Shown here: piece after piece, positions 62,746 to 64,000 of the stretch | Layout: each line of letters begins with the position of its first letter | Position numbering within the stretch: position 1 is the stretch's first letter | Source of the DNA: Bacteroides congonensis | GTDB lineage: Bacteria > Bacteroidota > Bacteroidia > Bacteroidales > Bacteroidaceae | Assembly: GCF_900130125.1 (NCBI RefSeq) | Contig: NZ_FQXY01000008.1 | Coordinates: 264,301 to 328,300 of the forward strand | Reading direction: 5' to 3' | DNA: 64,000 nucleotides | Notes under the pieces: model-generated | Database searches by the model: none | What the model was told of the DNA's origin: nothing | Seen by the model: only the letters and a program-made list of their open reading frames with translations | Translations under genes and position numbers: made by a program

Positions 62746-63420
62746 ATGGGAAAGTTGTATGTAGTACCTACGCCGGTAGGAAATCTTGAGGACATGACCT
62801 TTCGGGCTATCAAAGTCCTGAAAGAGGTCGACTTGATTCTGGCAGAGGATACGCGTACTTCCGGTATCTTGCTGAAACACTTTGAAATAAAGAATGCAAT
62901 GCAATCCCACCACAAATTTAATGAACATAAAACGGTGGAAAGTGTTGTTAATAAAATAAGGGGCGGTGCATCGGTTGCGTTGATTTCGGATGCCGGAACG
63001 CCCGGGATTTCTGATCCTGGATTCCTGGTGGTTCGTGAATGTGTGCGCAATGGCATTGAGGTGCAGTGCTTGCCGGGAGCAACGGCTTTTGTTCCGGCAC
63101 TCGTAGCATCGGGATTGCCGAACGAGAAATTTTGCTTCGAGGGTTTTTTGCCCCAAAAGAAAGGACGTCAGACACGACTGAAGGCATTAGCAGAAGAACG
63201 CCGTACGATGGTGTTTTATGAATCGCCCCACCGTCTGTTGAAGACGTTGACACAGTTTGCCGAATATTTCGGTGCTGAACGTCAGGCAACCGTGTCGCGC
63301 GAAATATCCAAGCTCCATGAGGAGACGGTACGCGGCAGTCTGACAGAGTTGATAGAACACTTTACCGCCACCGAACCACGGGGCGAGATTGTGATAGTAT
63401 TGGCAGGAATAGACGATTAA
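62746..63420 (+). CDS. rsmI: 16S rRNA (cytidine(1402)-2'-O)-methyltransferase
   Basis: 224 aa of the SAM-dependent tetrapyrrole methylase (class III) fold. Signatures are YVVPTPVGNLEDMTFRAI, EDTRTSGILLKHF, SDAGTPGISDPG and LPGATAFVPALVASGLP. It methylates C1402 ribose in the ribosomal P-site. The family is usually 270-290 aa; this copy lacks the C-terminal extension, as in Bacteroidota. It is the second gene of the operon. Confidence 0.95.
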   Translation: MGKLYVVPTPVGNLEDMTFRAIKVLKEVDLILAEDTRTSGILLKHFEIKNAMQSHHKFNEHKTVESVVNKIRGGASVALISDAGTPGISDPGFLVVRECVRNGIEVQCLPGATAFVPALVASGLPNEKFCFEGFLPQKKGRQTRLKALAEERRTMVFYESPHRLLKTLTQFAEYFGAERQATVSREISKLHEETVRGSLTELIEHFTATEPRGEIVIVLAGIDD

Positions 63421-63454
63421 AATAACTTCATTTAAAAACGTAAAACGTAAACGT

Positions 63455-64000
63455 ATGAAAAAGTTAGCAGTTTTATTTGTATGCGCAGCCATGTTGGCTT
63501 CGTGTGATGGCTTTAAAGGTGGAAGCAAAGACCTGAAGGCTGAAAATGATTCTCTATTGATGGAACTGACCCAGCGCAATGCTGAACTGGATGATATGAT
63601 GGGAACTTTCAATGAAGTACAGGAAGGTTTCCGTAAGATCAATGCTGCTGAAAGCCGCGTGGACTTACAACGCGGAACTATAACAGAAAATTCAGCCAGT
63701 GCCAAACAGCAGATCGCTTCTGACATCGAATTCATCTCTAAGCAGATGGAAGAAAACAAAGCACAGATCGCTAAATTGCAGGCTCAGTTAAAGAATAGCA
63801 GTTACAATTCTGCACAAATGAAAAAAGCTGTTGCCGCTTTGACTGCCGAACTGAACGCTAAACAACAGCGTATCGAGGAGCTTCAGACAGAACTGGCTTC
63901 CAAGAATATCCGTATTCAGGAACTGGACGCTGCTGTCAGCGACTTGTCCGCAGCTAAAGAAACATTGGTTGCAGAAAACGAAGCTAAAGCAAAAACCGTT
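63455..64000 (+). CDS. Coiled-coil lipoprotein (3' partial)
   Basis: At least 182 codons, running off the window. Lipobox AMLASCDG (Cys17). The rest is nearly all heptad-rich helix (NDSLLMELTQRNAELDDMMG, KQMEENKAQIAKLQAQLKNS, TAELNAKQQRIEELQTELAS), so a long periplasmic coiled coil. It probably spans or spaces in the envelope; specific function unknown. It lies 34 bp after rsmI, behind a small ACGTAAA-repeat spacer. Confidence 0.85.
   Translation, partial: MKKLAVLFVCAAMLASCDGFKGGSKDLKAENDSLLMELTQRNAELDDMMGTFNEVQEGFRKINAAESRVDLQRGTITENSASAKQQIASDIEFISKQMEENKAQIAKLQAQLKNSSYNSAQMKKAVAALTAELNAKQQRIEELQTELASKNIRIQELDAAVSDLSAAKETLVAENEAKAKTV

Noticed and set aside
1..64000. CRISPR array
   Set aside because: No set of regularly spaced identical repeats of 25-40 bp was seen; the phased repeats at 23171 and 44490-46964 are short regulatory boxes.

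Overview
The window is chromosomal DNA from a Bacteroides species, most likely of the B. thetaiotaomicron/ovatus group. This rests on a SusC/SusD locus with its own ECF sigma/FecR pair, an Mfa1/Mfa2-type fimbrial operon, an HU-like/VirE-like gene pair, a TDK - hypothetical - RsmI block, many lipoproteins, and repeated matches to the Bacteroides -7 promoter element TAnnTTTG. No database search was possible; family names come from recognising motifs and gene order.

Layout. 1-5942: periplasmic c-type cytochrome module (di-heme HzsA-like protein with an SUMF1-like domain, cut by the window start; ResB-CcsA fusion for cytochrome c maturation; beta-propeller protein). 6149-8793: Vat/CatB-like acetyltransferase, GNAT acetyltransferase, MATE exporter. 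9539-13066: two exported DUF3857/transglutaminase-like proteins, the second without a visible catalytic triad. 13314-15920: convergent PLP aminotransferase and MocR-type regulator. 16060-22063 (minus): small-molecule sensor operon (DUF3788, Zn-ribbon/AraC/GyrI fusion, free GyrI), RlmJ-like methyltransferase, SmpA-like lipoprotein, CPA2 antiporter. 22210-28728: lipoprotein, small membrane protein, and a three-gene CzcCBA/CusCBA-type RND metal efflux operon behind an 11-bp phased repeat array. 28798-29843: YjbR protein and a Maa/LacA-type acetyltransferase.

29930-40350 (minus) is a SusCD-type uptake locus: ECF sigma, FecR anti-sigma, SusC with an STN signalling domain, SusD, and two surface lipoproteins. 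No glycoside hydrolase is encoded. A thioredoxin-like protein follows. 41064-44447 is a 3.4-kb unit of divergent HU-like and VirE-like (primase/helicase-type) genes, bounded by about 125-bp imperfect terminal inverted repeats rich in TGAGGG hexamers, with a large palindrome at its centre.

44490-56449 is a fimbrial locus: a 48-codon small gene with its own promoter and terminator, an AraC regulator, a protein combining sigma region 4-like and RNA polymerase alpha-CTD-like segments, then DUF3575, DUF3868, major fimbrillin, anchor, accessory subunit and a large tip-like protein. Pairs of a 15-bp box, always 21 bp apart, precede the small gene, the AraC gene (twice) and the structural operon; the spacing to the -7 element is the same at the first and last. 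I read this as an AraC-controlled local regulon.

56590-64000: YdeI-like, DUF6463-like and GNAT genes; a C-terminal SusD fragment interrupted by a decayed ISAon1-type insertion sequence with a clear target duplication; tRNA-Lys(UUU); AI-2E transporter; thymidine kinase; a conserved hypothetical; rsmI; and a coiled-coil lipoprotein cut by the window end.
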